Shown here: positions 46,674 through 56,200 of the stretch, one piece after another
Layout of the letters: every line of letters begins with the position of its first letter
Position numbering within the stretch: the stretch's first letter is position 1
Source of the DNA: Oryzobacter telluris
GTDB taxonomy: Bacteria > Actinomycetota > Actinomycetes > Actinomycetales > Dermatophilaceae
DNA: 64,000 nucleotides
Assembly (NCBI RefSeq): GCF_043099285.1
Contig: NZ_CP170723.1
Coordinates: 1,612,001 to 1,676,000 of the forward strand
Direction of reading: 5' to 3'
Program-made: the position numbers and the translations under genes
The notes under the pieces: generated by a model
Database searches by the model: none
What the model was told of the DNA's origin: nothing
The model's input: only the letters and a program-made list of their open reading frames with translations

Positions 46674-47538
46674 AGTGGCGGACGTCCGCGTCACGCGTGG
46701 GGTCGGACGCCGCGAACGCCACGGGCTCCTCGAACGCCGCCCGCCGTGCCGCCCGGCGCAGAGCCCCGAGGACCGCCCGACCGGTCACGGCCACGAGCAC
46801 CCCGGTCGTCACGGCCCGGCCGATGTCCCACCCGAGGCTCGTCGCCAGGGTGAACACGACGAAGCGGTGCAGGTTGTCGAGCAGCGGCTCGCCGGGGACG
46901 AACGACAGGCTCCCCGTCATCCCGGTGGCGAACGGCCAGAACGACAGGTTGAGCATGAGCCCGTAGAACAGCCCGGCCACCGCGCCGTACGCGACGAGGA
47001 GCACGAGCTCGACCCGGCCCCGCGCCGGAGGAAGCAGGCCCGCCCCCCAGCCGACCCACGCCGCCCCGAGCATCTGGAACGGCAGCCACGGCCCGACCCC
47101 ACCGGTGACCAGCGCCGAGGCGAACAGCGTGGTCGCCCCGAGGACGAACCCGAACCCCGCCCCGAACACCCGCCCGCCGAGGACGAGGAGGAAGAAGACG
47201 GTCTCCAGCCCGGCGGTCCCGGCCCCGAGCGGGCGCAGCGCCGCCCCGATGGCGGACAGGACCCCGAGCATCGCCACGGCCTTGACGTCCATCCCGCCCT
47301 CGCTCAGCTCGGCGAGGACGACGGCCAGCAGCAGCGGGAGAACGAGCGCGAAGACGAGCGGGGCGTCGGTGCTGTGGGCGAGCCCCGAGCCCGGGCTGAC
47401 GAAGAGCGGCCAGAGGAAGGCGAGCAGCCCGATGACGCTGACCAGCGCCACCGCCGTCGCCGACCGCGGGCGCAGCCGCACGACGCGCAGGCGGGTGCGG
47501 CCCGGGGCGGCACCGGGCGGGGAGGCGGTGGCCGTCAT
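46672..47538 (-). CDS. ECF transporter substrate-binding (S) component, putative cobalamin
   Basis: This is a 288-residue membrane protein with about eight hydrophobic segments, a basic N-terminus and the ECF S-component trait of short loops (ELSEGGMDVKAVAMLGVLSA, GWGAGLLPPARGR). S components bind the vitamin and dock on the EcfT-EcfA module. Cobalamin as the substrate is inferred from the riboswitch at the head of the operon and the intrinsic-factor-like genes. ATG 47538 overlaps the ATPase stop by four bases. It is the last gene of the operon. Confidence 0.82.
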   Translation of the reverse strand: MTATASPPGAAPGRTRLRVVRLRPRSATAVALVSVIGLLAFLWPLFVSPGSGLAHSTDAPLVFALVLPLLLAVVLAELSEGGMDVKAVAMLGVLSAIGAALRPLGAGTAGLETVFFLLVLGGRVFGAGFGFVLGATTLFASALVTGGVGPWLPFQMLGAAWVGWGAGLLPPARGRVELVLLVAYGAVAGLFYGLMLNLSFWPFATGMTGSLSFVPGEPLLDNLHRFVVFTLATSLGWDIGRAVTTGVLVAVTGRAVLGALRRAARRAAFEEPVAFAASDPTRDADVRH

Positions 47539-49202
47539 CGGCTCGGGACCGGGTCGAGGGCGGCGCGCACGTCGGCGACGGTGAGCCACGGCCCCGGCGC
47601 GGTCACCTTGGAGACCTGCGGGGCGAAGGCGGGGGAGGACACGACGACCTCGGCGGTCGGCCCGTCGGCGACGACCTCGCCGGCCGCCATCACGACCACC
47701 CGGTCGGCGCTCTCGGCCACGAACTCGACGTCGTGCGTCGAGACGACGACGGCGCGACCGCGGGCGGCGAGGTCGCGCAGGGTCGCGCTCAGCGAGGCCT
47801 TGGCCGTGGGGTCGAGGCCGCGGGTCGGCTCGTCGAGGAGGAGCACGGGCGGGTCGGCGGTGAGCTGCACGGCGAGGACGAGGGCCAGCTTCTGCCCCTC
47901 GGACAGGTCGCGCGGGTGCCGGTCGGCGGGGATGCCCGGGGCGATGCCCTCGAGGAGGCGGGCGCAGGTCCCGGTGTCGGTGCCGCTCTCGCGGTCGGCC
48001 TGGGCGCACTCGCCGCCCACGGTGTCGAGGTAGAGCAGGTCGGCGGCCGACTGGGGGACGAGCCCGACCCGCGCCCGCCGCTCCCCGGCCGCGAGCGACC
48101 GCGGGTCCACGGTGGCGGTCGCGCCCGGGGGCGTGGCGCGTACGGTGCCGGAGGTGAGCGGCCCGCTGCCCTGCAGCGCCCACAACAGGGTCGACTTGCC
48201 CGACCCGTTGCGCCCCATGACCGCCGCGACCTCGCCCGAGCGCAGGTCGAGGTCGACACCGGCCACGGCGATGACGTCGCCCGGGTAGCGCACGACGACG
48301 CCGCGCGCCGACACCATGACCCCCCCGGCGTCCCTGTCGTGACCGGTCGGTCGACCGTGCTCCGTGTCGAGGCTGGAGGTGAGGCGGGCGCGCAGCTCGC
48401 GGGCGGCGCGGCGGGCGTCACGCACCGACAGCGGCAGCGGCGACCACCCGGCCCACCGGCCGAGCTCGACGACGGGGGAGGTGATGTCGGAGTCGACCAT
48501 CACGTCGGCCGGCGTGCCGGACACGACCTCGCCGGAGGGCGACACGTGCACCACCGTGTCGGCATAGTGCAGCACCCGCTCGACCCGGTGCTCGGCGACG
48601 ACCACGGTGACCGCGAGGTCGTGCACGAGCCGCGTGATGGTGGCGAGCACCTCCTCGGCGCCGGTCGGGTCGAGGGCGGAGGTCGGCTCGTCGAGGAGGA
48701 TGACGCGCGGGTGCGCCGTGAGCACCGACCCGATGGCCACGCGCTGCTGCTGCCCGCCGGACAGCTCGCGCAGGGCGGCGCCGCGCAGCTCGGCGATGCC
48801 GAGGAGGTCGAGCGTCTCCTCGACCCGCTTCCTCATCGTCGCGGCGGGCAGGCCGAGCTGCTCCATCCCGTAGGCGAGCTCCTCCTCGACCGTGTCGGTG
48901 ACGAACCCGGCCAGCGGGTCCTGCCCGACGACCCCGACGAGGTCGGCGAGGTCGCGCGGCCGGAACTCGCGGGTGTCGCGACCGTGCACCCGGACGTGCC
49001 CGGCGAGGGTGCCGCCCGTGAAGTGGGGGACCCGGCCGCACATCGCCCCCAGCAGGGTCGACTTGCCCGACCCCGTGCGCCCGACGACCAGGGCGAGCTC
49101 GCCCTCGCCGACGGTGAGCGAGACGTCGCGCAGCACCGGTCGGTCCGACCCCGGGAGGGTGACCGACACGTGCTCGAGGCTGATGGCGTGCGGCTCAGTC
49201 AC
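47535..49202 (-). CDS. ECF transporter ATPase, two fused ATP-binding domains (EcfA1A2)
   Basis: This 555-residue protein has two ABC domains in tandem. The first has Walker A VVGRTGSGKST, signature LSGGQQQR and Walker B VILLDEPTSAL. The second has VMGRNGSGKST, signature LSEGQKLAL and VLLLDEPTRGL. H-loops are in VVAEHRV and VVSTHDVE. It powers the ECF transporter with EcfT. The fusion of A1 and A2 is common in actinobacteria. The GTG 49202 overlaps the EcfT gene end by eight bases. Confidence 0.95.
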   Translation of the reverse strand: MTEPHAISLEHVSVTLPGSDRPVLRDVSLTVGEGELALVVGRTGSGKSTLLGAMCGRVPHFTGGTLAGHVRVHGRDTREFRPRDLADLVGVVGQDPLAGFVTDTVEEELAYGMEQLGLPAATMRKRVEETLDLLGIAELRGAALRELSGGQQQRVAIGSVLTAHPRVILLDEPTSALDPTGAEEVLATITRLVHDLAVTVVVAEHRVERVLHYADTVVHVSPSGEVVSGTPADVMVDSDITSPVVELGRWAGWSPLPLSVRDARRAARELRARLTSSLDTEHGRPTGHDRDAGGVMVSARGVVVRYPGDVIAVAGVDLDLRSGEVAAVMGRNGSGKSTLLWALQGSGPLTSGTVRATPPGATATVDPRSLAAGERRARVGLVPQSAADLLYLDTVGGECAQADRESGTDTGTCARLLEGIAPGIPADRHPRDLSEGQKLALVLAVQLTADPPVLLLDEPTRGLDPTAKASLSATLRDLAARGRAVVVSTHDVEFVAESADRVVVMAAGEVVADGPTAEVVVSSPAFAPQVSKVTAPGPWLTVADVRAALDPVPSR

Positions 49203-50346
49203 GTCCGGCCACCAGCTTCTCGTGGGCGCGCGACGACATCGAGATCCCGCCGCGCTGCGGCTCGCGAGACGGCGGCCGCGGCGGCTCGGGCGTCAGCACC
49301 GCCGGCAGGGCCCCGACGAGCAGACCACCCACGGCGAGCAGCGGCAGCGGTGGCAGGCCCAGCGGGGTGAGCGGCATCTCCAGGGCCATCGGCGTGGTCC
49401 GCGAGATCCAGACGAGCACCAGCGCGGCCACCGCCCCGCACCCGATCGTCAGCCACTCCGCACCGCGCCACGGGTCGGGACGGTACGTGGTCCGGGGCAG
49501 GTGCCGCCCGCCGAGCCAGAGCCCGACGCCCGACAGGACCAGCCCGAGCAGCAGCGTGGGGGTGCCCATCAGCGCCGGGGTCGAGGTGTCGAGGACGCCG
49601 TAGATGCCCAGCGCGCTCGCGAGCAGCCCGCCCAGGGTCAGCACCCCCGTCAGCAGGCGGGTCCGCCGCGGCAGCACCACCGTGCGGCCGTACCCGCGTG
49701 AGTCCATCGCCGCGGCGAGGAGGAGCGAGCGCTCGAGGGTGTCCTCGAGGACGGGCAGCGCCACCGCCTGCACCGATCGCAGCCCGCGCGTGGTGTCGCC
49801 GCGCAGCTGCCGGGCCCGGCGGACCCGTTGGACGCTCTCGGCCAGCTGCGGCGCCACCGACACCGAGACGACGACCGCCGAGCCGATCTCGTGCAGCGCG
49901 CCGGGCAGCGAGCGCAGCAGCCGCTTGGGGTTCGCCAGGGCGTTGGCCGCCCCGATGCAGGCGATGATCACGGCGAGCCGGCAGCCCTGCAGGGTCGCGA
50001 AGAGCAGCCCCTCGAGGTAGACCGTCCCGCCCACCTGGATGCCGGCCGCCCACGATGGCAGGGTCACCTCAGGGAGGTACACGAGCTCGACGGTCCCCAT
50101 CTTCAGCCCGACGAGCACGTGCAGGACGATGCGCACGACGACGATCGCCAGGCCCAGCCAGAGGTAGAGCCGGAAGGCGCGCGCCCACGGCGACGAGCCG
50201 CGCCGCGAGGCGACGACGAGCGCGACGACCGCCAGCGCCAGCCCGAGCAGCAAGGGGTTGTTCGCGGTGCTGGAGGCCACGGCCATCCCGAGCGCCCACC
50301 CCCACCAGGCGGCCGGGTGGACCGCGCGCGGGAGGGTGGTGCTCAT
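49195..50346 (-). CDS. ECF transporter transmembrane (T) component
   Basis: This 383-residue membrane protein has the EcfT coupling motifs RRARQLRGDTTRG and AAAMDSRGYGR in its cytosolic domain, five or more membrane helices and extra C-terminal hydrophobic segments. It couples the ATPase to the S component. ATG 50346 lies 23 bases after the DUF4430-like gene stop. Confidence 0.93.
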   Translation of the reverse strand: MSTTLPRAVHPAAWWGWALGMAVASSTANNPLLLGLALAVVALVVASRRGSSPWARAFRLYLWLGLAIVVVRIVLHVLVGLKMGTVELVYLPEVTLPSWAAGIQVGGTVYLEGLLFATLQGCRLAVIIACIGAANALANPKRLLRSLPGALHEIGSAVVVSVSVAPQLAESVQRVRRARQLRGDTTRGLRSVQAVALPVLEDTLERSLLLAAAMDSRGYGRTVVLPRRTRLLTGVLTLGGLLASALGIYGVLDTSTPALMGTPTLLLGLVLSGVGLWLGGRHLPRTTYRPDPWRGAEWLTIGCGAVAALVLVWISRTTPMALEMPLTPLGLPPLPLLAVGGLLVGALPAVLTPEPPRPPSREPQRGGISMSSRAHEKLVAGRD

Positions 50347-50369
50347 CGGCCCATCATGGCCCCGCCGGC

Positions 50370-51200
50370 TCAGGTGCGTCGTCTCCACGCCGCCCAGCCG
50401 GCACCGCCGGCCACGAGGGCGACGAGGGCCCCGCCGACCACGAGGGTGCCGACGTCGCCCGTGGCGTCCGTGGACGTCGGTGCCGCGGCCACCGTGGTGG
50501 CCTCGTCGCTCTCGGAGGAGGACGGGGTGGGGGTCGCGCTCGCGGTGACCGACGCGCTGGGCGTGGCCGACGCGCTCGGCGAGGCCGAGGGCTTCGGCGC
50601 AGCCGAGCGGGCCGTGGCGGAGCCGTTCGTGGTGGTCGCGGCCCGCGGGGTCACCGTCGCCCTCGGCTTCGCGGTCTGGGTGCGCGGCGTCGTGGTGCGG
50701 GTCGTCGTCGCCGGGGTCGGCGCCGGCGCGCTCGTGGCCGGGGGAGCGGTGCGGGGCTGCTGCCCCGAGCCGAACCGGAAGCCCACGACGCTGCCCGGGG
50801 CCGGGTCGTAGCTCGTGGCGCCGCTGCTGCTGTAGGTCCAGCTCCCGCCGCGCGAGGCGTGGAAGAACGCCCAGTACGCGTCGGCCGGAGGCATCCGCAC
50901 GCACGGGTCGGACGACGGGAAGCCGTCGATCCGGCAGATGGCGCTGGGGAACTGCTGCACCGGGGTCACGCTGTGGCCGGTGGCCTCGAGGGCCTTCCAC
51001 GCCGACGACGGGTCACCCGACGCGCACCGGATGCTCGTCGAGCTGCCGGTGTCGACGACGACGGTGACGCCCGAGGTGCCCGAGCAGGCGGCGGCGCTCG
51101 CCGGCCCCGCCGTGGCGACGAACCCGGTGAGGACCAGGCCCGCGGCAGCGGCGGTGCCGGCGAGGCGACCGAGGAGACGACGGTGGGACGCGCGACGCAT
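50370..51200 (-). CDS. Secreted DUF4430-like (transcobalamin beta-domain-like) protein
   Basis: This 276-residue exported protein has a signal peptide (~1-37, ending ASAA). A ~100-residue domain contains four Cys and ends in YWAFFHASRGGSWTYSSSGA ... PGSVVGFRFG. The domain resembles DUF4430, the fold of the beta domain of intrinsic factor and transcobalamin. A Thr/Pro/Ala/Ser-rich stalk of ~100 residues and a C-terminal helix with RRRT follow, so it is displayed on the membrane. With the toroid protein it would supply both halves of a cobalamin-binding unit (inference). The ATG overlaps the previous stop by one base. Confidence 0.8.
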   Translation of the reverse strand: MRRASHRRLLGRLAGTAAAAGLVLTGFVATAGPASAAACSGTSGVTVVVDTGSSTSIRCASGDPSSAWKALEATGHSVTPVQQFPSAICRIDGFPSSDPCVRMPPADAYWAFFHASRGGSWTYSSSGATSYDPAPGSVVGFRFGSGQQPRTAPPATSAPAPTPATTTRTTTPRTQTAKPRATVTPRAATTTNGSATARSAAPKPSASPSASATPSASVTASATPTPSSSESDEATTVAAAPTSTDATGDVGTLVVGGALVALVAGGAGWAAWRRRT

Positions 51201-52741
51201 CAGGCGTGCGCCCCCCGGCGGTGCGAGGCGGCGACGGCGACGCCACCGACGACGAGCAGGACCAGGCCCGCGCCGACCGGCCACAGCAGGTCCGAGCCGG
51301 TCTGGGCGAGGGCGTCCGGGCCGGAGGCGACCGGGGAGACCGTCTCGCCGCCGTCGGAGCCGGAGGTCGGCGCGGTCGAGCCCGTGGGGCTGGCGCCACC
51401 GGTGGAGGTGGGCTCGCCGGTGGAGGTGGGCTCCACCGGGCACTCGGTCGCGGGCTCGGGGTCGGAGGCCTCCGCGGCGAGGGCGTCGAGCAGGGAGCCG
51501 CCGGCGAGGCCGAGGGTCGCCTGCGGGGTGGCCCGCAGGTCGGTGTCGCTCGGCGTCGTCGTCGAGCGGGTGGTCGTCGAGTAGGCGATGCCGCCCTCGA
51601 GCGCCGCGACGCTGTCGTCGTACTGGAGGGTCGCGATGAAGGTCGCGGCCTCGTCGGCGTCGGTGGTCCGCCCGCCGGCCGAGAAGGCCTGCGCGGCGAC
51701 GCCGGTGGTGTTGGCGTTCGCCTCGCCCTCGCTGCCGACGATTCCGCCACCCGGGCCCTGGAGGGCCGCGAGGCGGGCGAGGGCCTCGTCGGCGGCGTCG
51801 CCCGCACGGGCGGGGAGGCCGTCGGCGCCGGTGCCGCAGACGAGGGTGCCGGCCGCGGCGAGGAGCGCCTGGGCGGCGAAGCCCGTGGCGTCGGCGTCGG
51901 AGGTGCACGTGGCGCCGCCGATGGAGCCGCGGAACCCGCCGTCGGAGCACTGCTGGTCGAGCAGCAGCTCGACCGAGGCCGCGGAGAGCGGCTCACCCGC
52001 GCGCGAGAGGGCGATGAGGGCCAGGGACTGGCCGATGGTGTTCGAGTAGTCGCCGTACGCGGAGTCGTCGCTGAACCGGCCCGCGCCCGTCTCGAGGTCC
52101 TCGAGGTCGGCGACGAGGTCGTGGCCGCCGAAGTCGGTCGGGTCGCCACCCGCGGCGAGGACGCCGAGGAGCGCCTTGGCCGTGGGGCCGGCGTAGTACT
52201 CGTCGAAGTCGGAGCCGGTGTAGCCGCCGAGGTTCTCGTCGAGGTAGGCCAGCGACGCGGCGAGCTGGGCGTCCTGCGTGCCCACGGCGCTCAGCGCGAT
52301 GATCGCGTCGATGGTGTTGCCACCGTCGAAGTACGTGCCGCCGGGGTAGACGTAGTGGTCGTCGCCGTCGGCGAGGGTGCGCGCGATGAAGGCGGCGGCG
52401 GCCTCGGACTCGGGAGAGGCGGCGAGCGCGGCGAGGGCGCTCTTCGCGGAGGAGGCCTTGGCGGGGGCGCTCGGCGCGGGTGCCGAGACGCTCGGCCCGG
52501 GAGTGGCCGAGACCTCGGCGGAGGGCTCCGGGGTGGCGGTGGCGCTCTCGGTGGCCGACGGCTCGGCCGACGAGGAGGGCTCCGACGACGCGACGGGGGC
52601 GGACCCGGTGGGCGTGACGGTGGGGGTGGGCTCGGCGCTGGGGTCGGCGAACGCGACGCCGACGGGGCCGCCCACCAGGGCGGCGGCGACGAGCAGGGTC
52701 CCGGCGCGACGCATCGCGGCGCGGGTGGTGGTGGGGGACAT
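51200..52741 (-). CDS. Surface alpha/alpha-toroid (prenyltransferase-repeat) protein, intrinsic-factor alpha-domain-like, LAxTG anchored
   Basis: This is a 513-residue exported protein with a signal peptide (~1-32) and a Ser/Thr/Pro/Ala-rich stalk to ~110. Repeated helical pairs like those of squalene/prenyltransferase repeats follow (GGNTIDAIIALSAVG, YSNTIGQSLALIALSRAG, DADATGFAAQALLAA, ANTTGVAAQAFSAGG). This is the fold of the alpha domain of intrinsic factor. The C-terminus has a LAQTG sortase-type motif, a hydrophobic segment and RR. It directly follows a cobalamin riboswitch and precedes the DUF4430-like and ECF genes. B12 binding is inferred. GAGAGG lies six bases before ATG 52741. Confidence 0.85.
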   Translation of the reverse strand: MSPTTTRAAMRRAGTLLVAAALVGGPVGVAFADPSAEPTPTVTPTGSAPVASSEPSSSAEPSATESATATPEPSAEVSATPGPSVSAPAPSAPAKASSAKSALAALAASPESEAAAAFIARTLADGDDHYVYPGGTYFDGGNTIDAIIALSAVGTQDAQLAASLAYLDENLGGYTGSDFDEYYAGPTAKALLGVLAAGGDPTDFGGHDLVADLEDLETGAGRFSDDSAYGDYSNTIGQSLALIALSRAGEPLSAASVELLLDQQCSDGGFRGSIGGATCTSDADATGFAAQALLAAAGTLVCGTGADGLPARAGDAADEALARLAALQGPGGGIVGSEGEANANTTGVAAQAFSAGGRTTDADEAATFIATLQYDDSVAALEGGIAYSTTTRSTTTPSDTDLRATPQATLGLAGGSLLDALAAEASDPEPATECPVEPTSTGEPTSTGGASPTGSTAPTSGSDGGETVSPVASGPDALAQTGSDLLWPVGAGLVLLVVGGVAVAASHRRGAHA

Positions 52742-52759
52742 CGGTGCCTCTCATGGCGG

Positions 52760-52974
52760 TTCGTGACGACCGCCCGAAGCACCGGAAACCCGGGGTCTCG
52801 GGCTCCGTCCCGCATTCCTCGACGGGTGAACTGGAGCCGCGCGCACCTGCTGGGCATTCCGACTCGCCACGATCGCTCGTGACCTACGGCTGCGGGACAG
52901 TGCCGGACTTCGACCGGCTTCCCCCTGCAGAGGCGTTGGGTGTTGCCGTCCCGGAGGACGACGCGCCGACTCTA
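52760..52974 (-). ncRNA. Cobalamin riboswitch controlling the B12-capture operon
   Basis: Read on the minus strand, the conserved core runs GGGGGAAGCCGGTC...AGTCCGGC...CTGTCCCGCAGCCGTA (about 52928-52888). Downstream GAGTCGGAATGCCCAGCAGG matches the AGUC...CCUGCC part of the class. A TAGAGT -10 box lies at 52974-52969, so the leader is about 220 bases. Riboswitches of this class reduce expression when B12 is plentiful. Exact boundaries are approximate. Confidence 0.88.
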
Positions 52975-53015
52975 CCGCCTCCGCGACCCGGTGGGGAGAC
53001 CGCGCCCACCGTGGG

Positions 53016-53250
53016 TAGGATCACCTCCCAGGGCGTCCGAGCCGTCATCAGCGGCGAGCCCTCCGGAAGAACGGGACCACCCCCTCACGGGAGCGGTCCT
53101 CACTAGACCCGGACGTCGGGGTCACGTCACGACCTGGTGCAAGAGCGGCCGCCGGCAACGGGGGCAAGCGAGGTGGTACCGCGGTGGTCCCGCTTCGGCG
53201 TCCGGTCCGGATGTCGTGGTGAGCCGTCGTCCTCGTGGTCAACGAGCGAT
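53016..53250 (+). ncRNA. T-box leader of ileS (actinobacterial, translational type)
   Basis: The T-box core AGGTGGTACCGCGG is at 53171-53184. A TAGGAT -10 box (53016-53021) would start the RNA near 53028. It opens with a short stem AGGGC (53029-53033)/GCCCT (53057-53061), whose upper part GCCG/CGGC presents ATC (53047-53049), an Ile codon, in the loop. This fits the ultrashort Stem I T-boxes known before actinobacterial ileS, where uncharged tRNA-Ile opens the ribosome-binding site. Boundaries are approximate. Together with the riboswitch this explains the whole 52742-53273 gap. Confidence 0.8.
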
Positions 53251-53273
53251 GACGACCCCGCAGGAGCACCCCC

Positions 53274-56200
53274 ATGACGTACCCCAAGGTCAGCACGACC
53301 GGTGAGCACACCGGCGCCGCCTTCGGCGTGCCCGCGAGCCCCCGGTTCCCGCAGGTGGAGGAGGCGGTGCTCGCCCACTGGGCGGCCGACGACACCTTCC
53401 GCGCCTCGGTGGAGAACCGGCCCACGGGGGAGCGGGGCGAGAACGAGTTCGTCTTCTACGACGGCCCGCCCTTCGCCAACGGCCTGCCGCACTACGGCCA
53501 CCTGCTCACCGGGTACGTCAAGGACGTCGTCCCGCGCTACCAGACGATGCGCGGCCGCCGGGTCGAGCGCCGCTTCGGCTGGGACACGCACGGCCTGCCG
53601 GCTGAGCTCGAGGCGATGCGCCTCAACGGCATCAAGACCACCGACGAGATCCTCGAGCTGGGCATCGAGAAGTTCAACGAGGCCTGCCGCGACTCGGTGA
53701 TGAAGTACACGGGCGACTGGCGCGAGTACGTCACCCGCCAGGCGCGCTGGGTCGACTTCGACCACGACTACCGCACGATGAACCCCGACTACATGGAGTC
53801 GGTGATCTGGGCGTTCAAGTCGCTGTTCGACAAGGGCTACGTCTACGAGGGCTTCCGCGTCCTGCCGTACTGCTGGAACGACGAGACCCCGCTGTCCAAC
53901 CACGAGCTGCGGATGGACGACGAGGTCTACCAGAACCGCCAGGACCCCGCCGTCACCGTCGGGTACGTCCTGACCGACACCGGTGAGGACGCCGTCCTCG
54001 ACGGCGCCCACGTCCTCGTGTGGACGACGACGCCGTGGACCCTGCCCTCGAACCTCGCGGTGATGGTCGGCTCCGCCATCGACTACGTCGTCGTCGAGGG
54101 TCCGGTGCCCGGCACCGACACCACCGCCCGCTACCTCCTCGCCGAGGCCCGCCTGCCCGCCTACGCGCGCGAGCTGGCCGACGCCGAGGGTGAGTTCACC
54201 GTGCTCGGGCGCTACACGGGCGCCGACCTCGTGGGCCGCACCTACGCGCCGCCGTTCTCCTACTACGCCGACCACGAGAACGCGTTCCGCGTCGTCGCGG
54301 CCGACGACGCCGTCACCACCACCGACGGCACCGGCGTGGTCCACACCGCCGGCGCGTTCGGTGAGGTCGACAAGGAGGTCACCGACCGCGAGGGCATCGA
54401 GGCCGTGATGCCGGTGAGCAAGAGCGGGCGCTTCACCGTTCCGGTCGCCGACTACGAGGACGTCCAGGTCTTCGACGCGAACCCGATGATCATCGACCAC
54501 CTGCGCAACGCCACGAAGGGTGAGGGCTCCACCGGCTCGGTCACTCCGGGGACGGTCCTCCTGCGCCGCGAGACCTACGACCACAGCTACCCGCACTGCT
54601 GGCGCTGCCGCGAGCCCCTCATCTACAAGGGCGTCGAGTCGTGGTTCGTCGAGGTCACCGCGTTCAAGGACCGCATGGTCGAGCTGAACAAGGAGATCAC
54701 CTGGGTCCCTGAGCACGTCAAGGACGGCCAGTTCGGCAAGTGGCTCGAGAACGCCCGCGACTGGTCGATCACCCGGAACCGCTTCTGGGGCAGCCCGGTT
54801 CCCGTCTGGAAGTCCGACGACCCGGCCCACCCGCGCATCGACGTCTACGGCTCGTTCGCCGAGCTCGAGCGCGACTTCGGCGACCTCCCGCGCGACCGTG
54901 ACGGCAACCCCGACCTGCACCGGCCGTTCGTCGACGAGCTCACGCGGCCCAACCCGGACGACCCCACGGGTCGCTCGACGATGCGGCGGGTGGAGGACGT
55001 CCTCGACGTCTGGTTCGACTCGGGCTCGATGTCGTACGCGCAGGTGCACTACCCGTTCGAGAACGCCGACTGGTTCGCCGGCACCGACACCGAGGACGCG
55101 CACTTCCCCGCCGACTTCATCGTCGAGTACATCGGCCAGACCCGCGGCTGGTTCTACACGCTGCACGTCCTGGCCACCGCGCTGTTCGACCGTCCCGCCT
55201 TCTCGTCGTGCATCAGCCACGGCATCGTCCTGGGCAACGACGGCCAGAAGATGAGCAAGTCGCTGCGCAACTACCCGGACGTCACCGAGGTCTTCGACCG
55301 CGACGGCGCCGACGCGATGCGCTGGTTCCTCATGGCCTCGCCGATCCTGCGCGGCGGCAACCTCGTCGTCACCGAGGAGGGCATCCGCGAGGGCGTGCGA
55401 CAGGTCCTCATCCCGCTGTGGAACAGCTGGTCGTTCTTCGCGCTCTACGCCAACGCGATGGACGGCGGAGCCGGCTACGAGGCCCAGTGGTCCACGGCCT
55501 CCACCGACCCGCTCGACCGCTACCTCGTGGCCAAGCTGCGGGTCCTCGTCGACACCGTCCAGGGGCAGCTCGACACCTACGACGTCCCGGGTGCCTGCGA
55601 GTCGGTACGCCAGTTCGTCGACGTGCTCACCAACTGGTACATCCGCCGCTCGCGAGAGCGGTTCTGGGACACCGGTTCCGGCGACGGATCGGCGGCCCGG
55701 GCGGCGTTCGACACCCTCTTCACGGCGCTCGAGGTCGTCACCCGCGTCACGGCGCCGCTGCTGCCGCTCGTCACCGAGGAGATCTGGCGCGGCCTCACCG
55801 GCGGTCGCTCGGTCCACCTCGAGGACTGGCCGGACGCGTCGCTCCTCCCGGCCGACGACGAGCTCGTCGCCGCGATGGACCAGGTCCGCGCGGTCTGCTC
55901 CACGGGGTCCTCGCTGCGCAAGGCCGAGAAGCTGCGGGTCCGCCTGCCGCTCACCGAGCTCACCGTCGTCACCCCCGACCCGGCGGCCTTCGAGCCGTTC
56001 GCCGGCATCGTCGCCGACGAGCTCAACGTCAAGTCGGTGCGCGTCCTCGACGTCGCCGACGCGTCGGGCTCCGACTTCGGGATCAGCCGACGGCTCACCG
56101 TCAACGCGCGTGCCGCGGGCCCGCGCCTGGGCCGCGAGGTGCAGGTCGCCATCAAGGGCAGCAAGTCCGGTGACTGGTCGGTGGCCGACGACGGCACCGT

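Noticed and set aside
53016..53025. ATC at 53020-53022 as the T-box specifier
   Set aside because: It overlaps the probable -10 box and would lie before the transcript start. The ATC at 53047-53049 in a stem loop fits better.
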